49,810 nucleotides of DNA, from assembly GCA_027491035.1 (NCBI GenBank), contig JAIXWZ010000045.1, forward strand, positions 1-49,810, written 5' to 3'. Below, one piece after another: positions 49,658-49,810 of this stretch (position 1 is the first letter of the stretch; every line of letters starts with the position of its first letter). The position numbers and the translations under genes are program-made. The stretch is from Comamonadaceae bacterium (lineage in GTDB: Bacteria; Pseudomonadota; Gammaproteobacteria; Burkholderiales; Burkholderiaceae_C). A model generated the notes under the pieces. The model was not told the DNA's origin. It was given only the letters and a program-made list of their open reading frames with translations, and ran no database searches.

Positions 49658-49739
49658 CGTCATTGCGAGGCGCGCAGCGCCGTGGCAATCCATGTCTTCG
49701 TGCAACCGCCGATGGATTGCTTCGTTCCTCGCAATGACG
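49658..49739 (+). repeat. dispersed 82-bp repeat, copy B
   Basis: Same length and orientation as the copy at 49531, offset 127 bp. The spacer between the two holds further CAATGACG fragments (near 49624 and 49641). Confidence 0.85.
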
Positions 49740-49784
49740 GGGAGGGGCGCAATGGCGGGGCAGGGGCGTTGACGTACCCACGTC

Positions 49785-49810
49785 CGCCATTGCGAGGCGC
49801 GTAGCGCCGC
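49785..49810 (+). repeat. dispersed 82-bp repeat, copy C, cut by the window end
   Basis: CGCCATTGCGAGGCGCGTAG and following bases match the left end of copies A and B, again about 127 bp further on, so a tandem array continues beyond the window. Confidence 0.75.

Noticed and set aside
49531-49810. CRISPR array suggested by regularly spaced repeats (period 127 bp)
   Set aside because: Repeats are 82 bp and the spacers contain fragments of the same repeat; no cas genes; a diverged copy lies elsewhere in the window.

Overview
The window is a chromosomal segment of a purple phototrophic betaproteobacterium, most likely Burkholderiales (the Rubrivivax/Roseateles/Rhodoferax neighbourhood). This rests on high GC, the thrB-DUF2782-polA and xseB-ispA-dxs gene orders typical of that order, and a large photosynthesis gene cluster (PGC) of the purple-bacterial type. 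The genus cannot be fixed by eye. No rRNA, tRNA, CRISPR array, transposase or phage gene was seen.

Layout. 1-7.8 kb is housekeeping: a partial BPSS1780-type membrane protein, thrB, a DUF2782 protein, polA, a Tat-exported dienelactone hydrolase, a ZIP metal transporter and a DUF4142 protein. 7.8-10.7 kb (minus strand) holds a Rieske oxygenase, a DMT exporter and a mercaptopyruvate-type sulfurtransferase. 11.0-17.7 kb is one plus-strand run: xseB, ispA, dxs (isoprenoid precursors), an EgtB/SenA-like protein that has lost two of its three iron-binding histidines, and the tungstate importer tupBCA. 17.8-19.3 kb is a copper-handling trio (DUF2946, YcnI/DUF1775, PCuAC). An orphan secreted alpha/beta hydrolase follows, then a form II CoxS-L-M-like molybdenum hydroxylase (20.5-24.3 kb).

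24.6-47.9 kb is the PGC. On the minus strand lie bchG-pucC-like-bchP and, as a separate unit, aerR-ppsR. On the plus strand a 17-kb run of 14 tightly packed genes reads bchF-N-B-H-L-M, lhaA, puhA-B-C, acsF, puhE, crtI, crtB. It covers Mg chelation (BchH), methylation (BchM), oxygen-dependent ring closure (AcsF), dark protochlorophyllide reduction (BchLNB), vinyl hydration (BchF), tail attachment and reduction (BchG, BchP), reaction-centre H subunit and assembly (PuhA/B/C/E, LhaA) and the first carotenoid steps (CrtB, CrtI). The puf operon, bchCXYZ, bchID and the later crt genes are not in the window. PpsR and AerR are the resident regulators. The promoters of bchG and bchF share one design: a PpsR-type palindrome (TGT-N12-ACA, one position off at bchF) whose right half forms the -35 TTGACA, followed by 17 nt and a -10. 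A convergent soluble hybrid histidine kinase closes the gene content at 49.4 kb.

Two dispersed repeat families occur. A roughly 90-bp inverted-repeat element sits at 6.9 kb and 24.5 kb. An 82-bp element, present as a diverged copy at 24.3 kb and as tandem copies from 49.5 kb to the window end, brackets the PGC in direct orientation.

The points most worth a second look are the EgtB/SenA-like protein with an apparently dismantled iron site, its placement between dxs and a tungstate transporter, the shared PpsR/-35 promoter design with nested dyads at bchG, the recurrent TTGA stop-start overlaps, and crtIB coupled to the end of the puh run.
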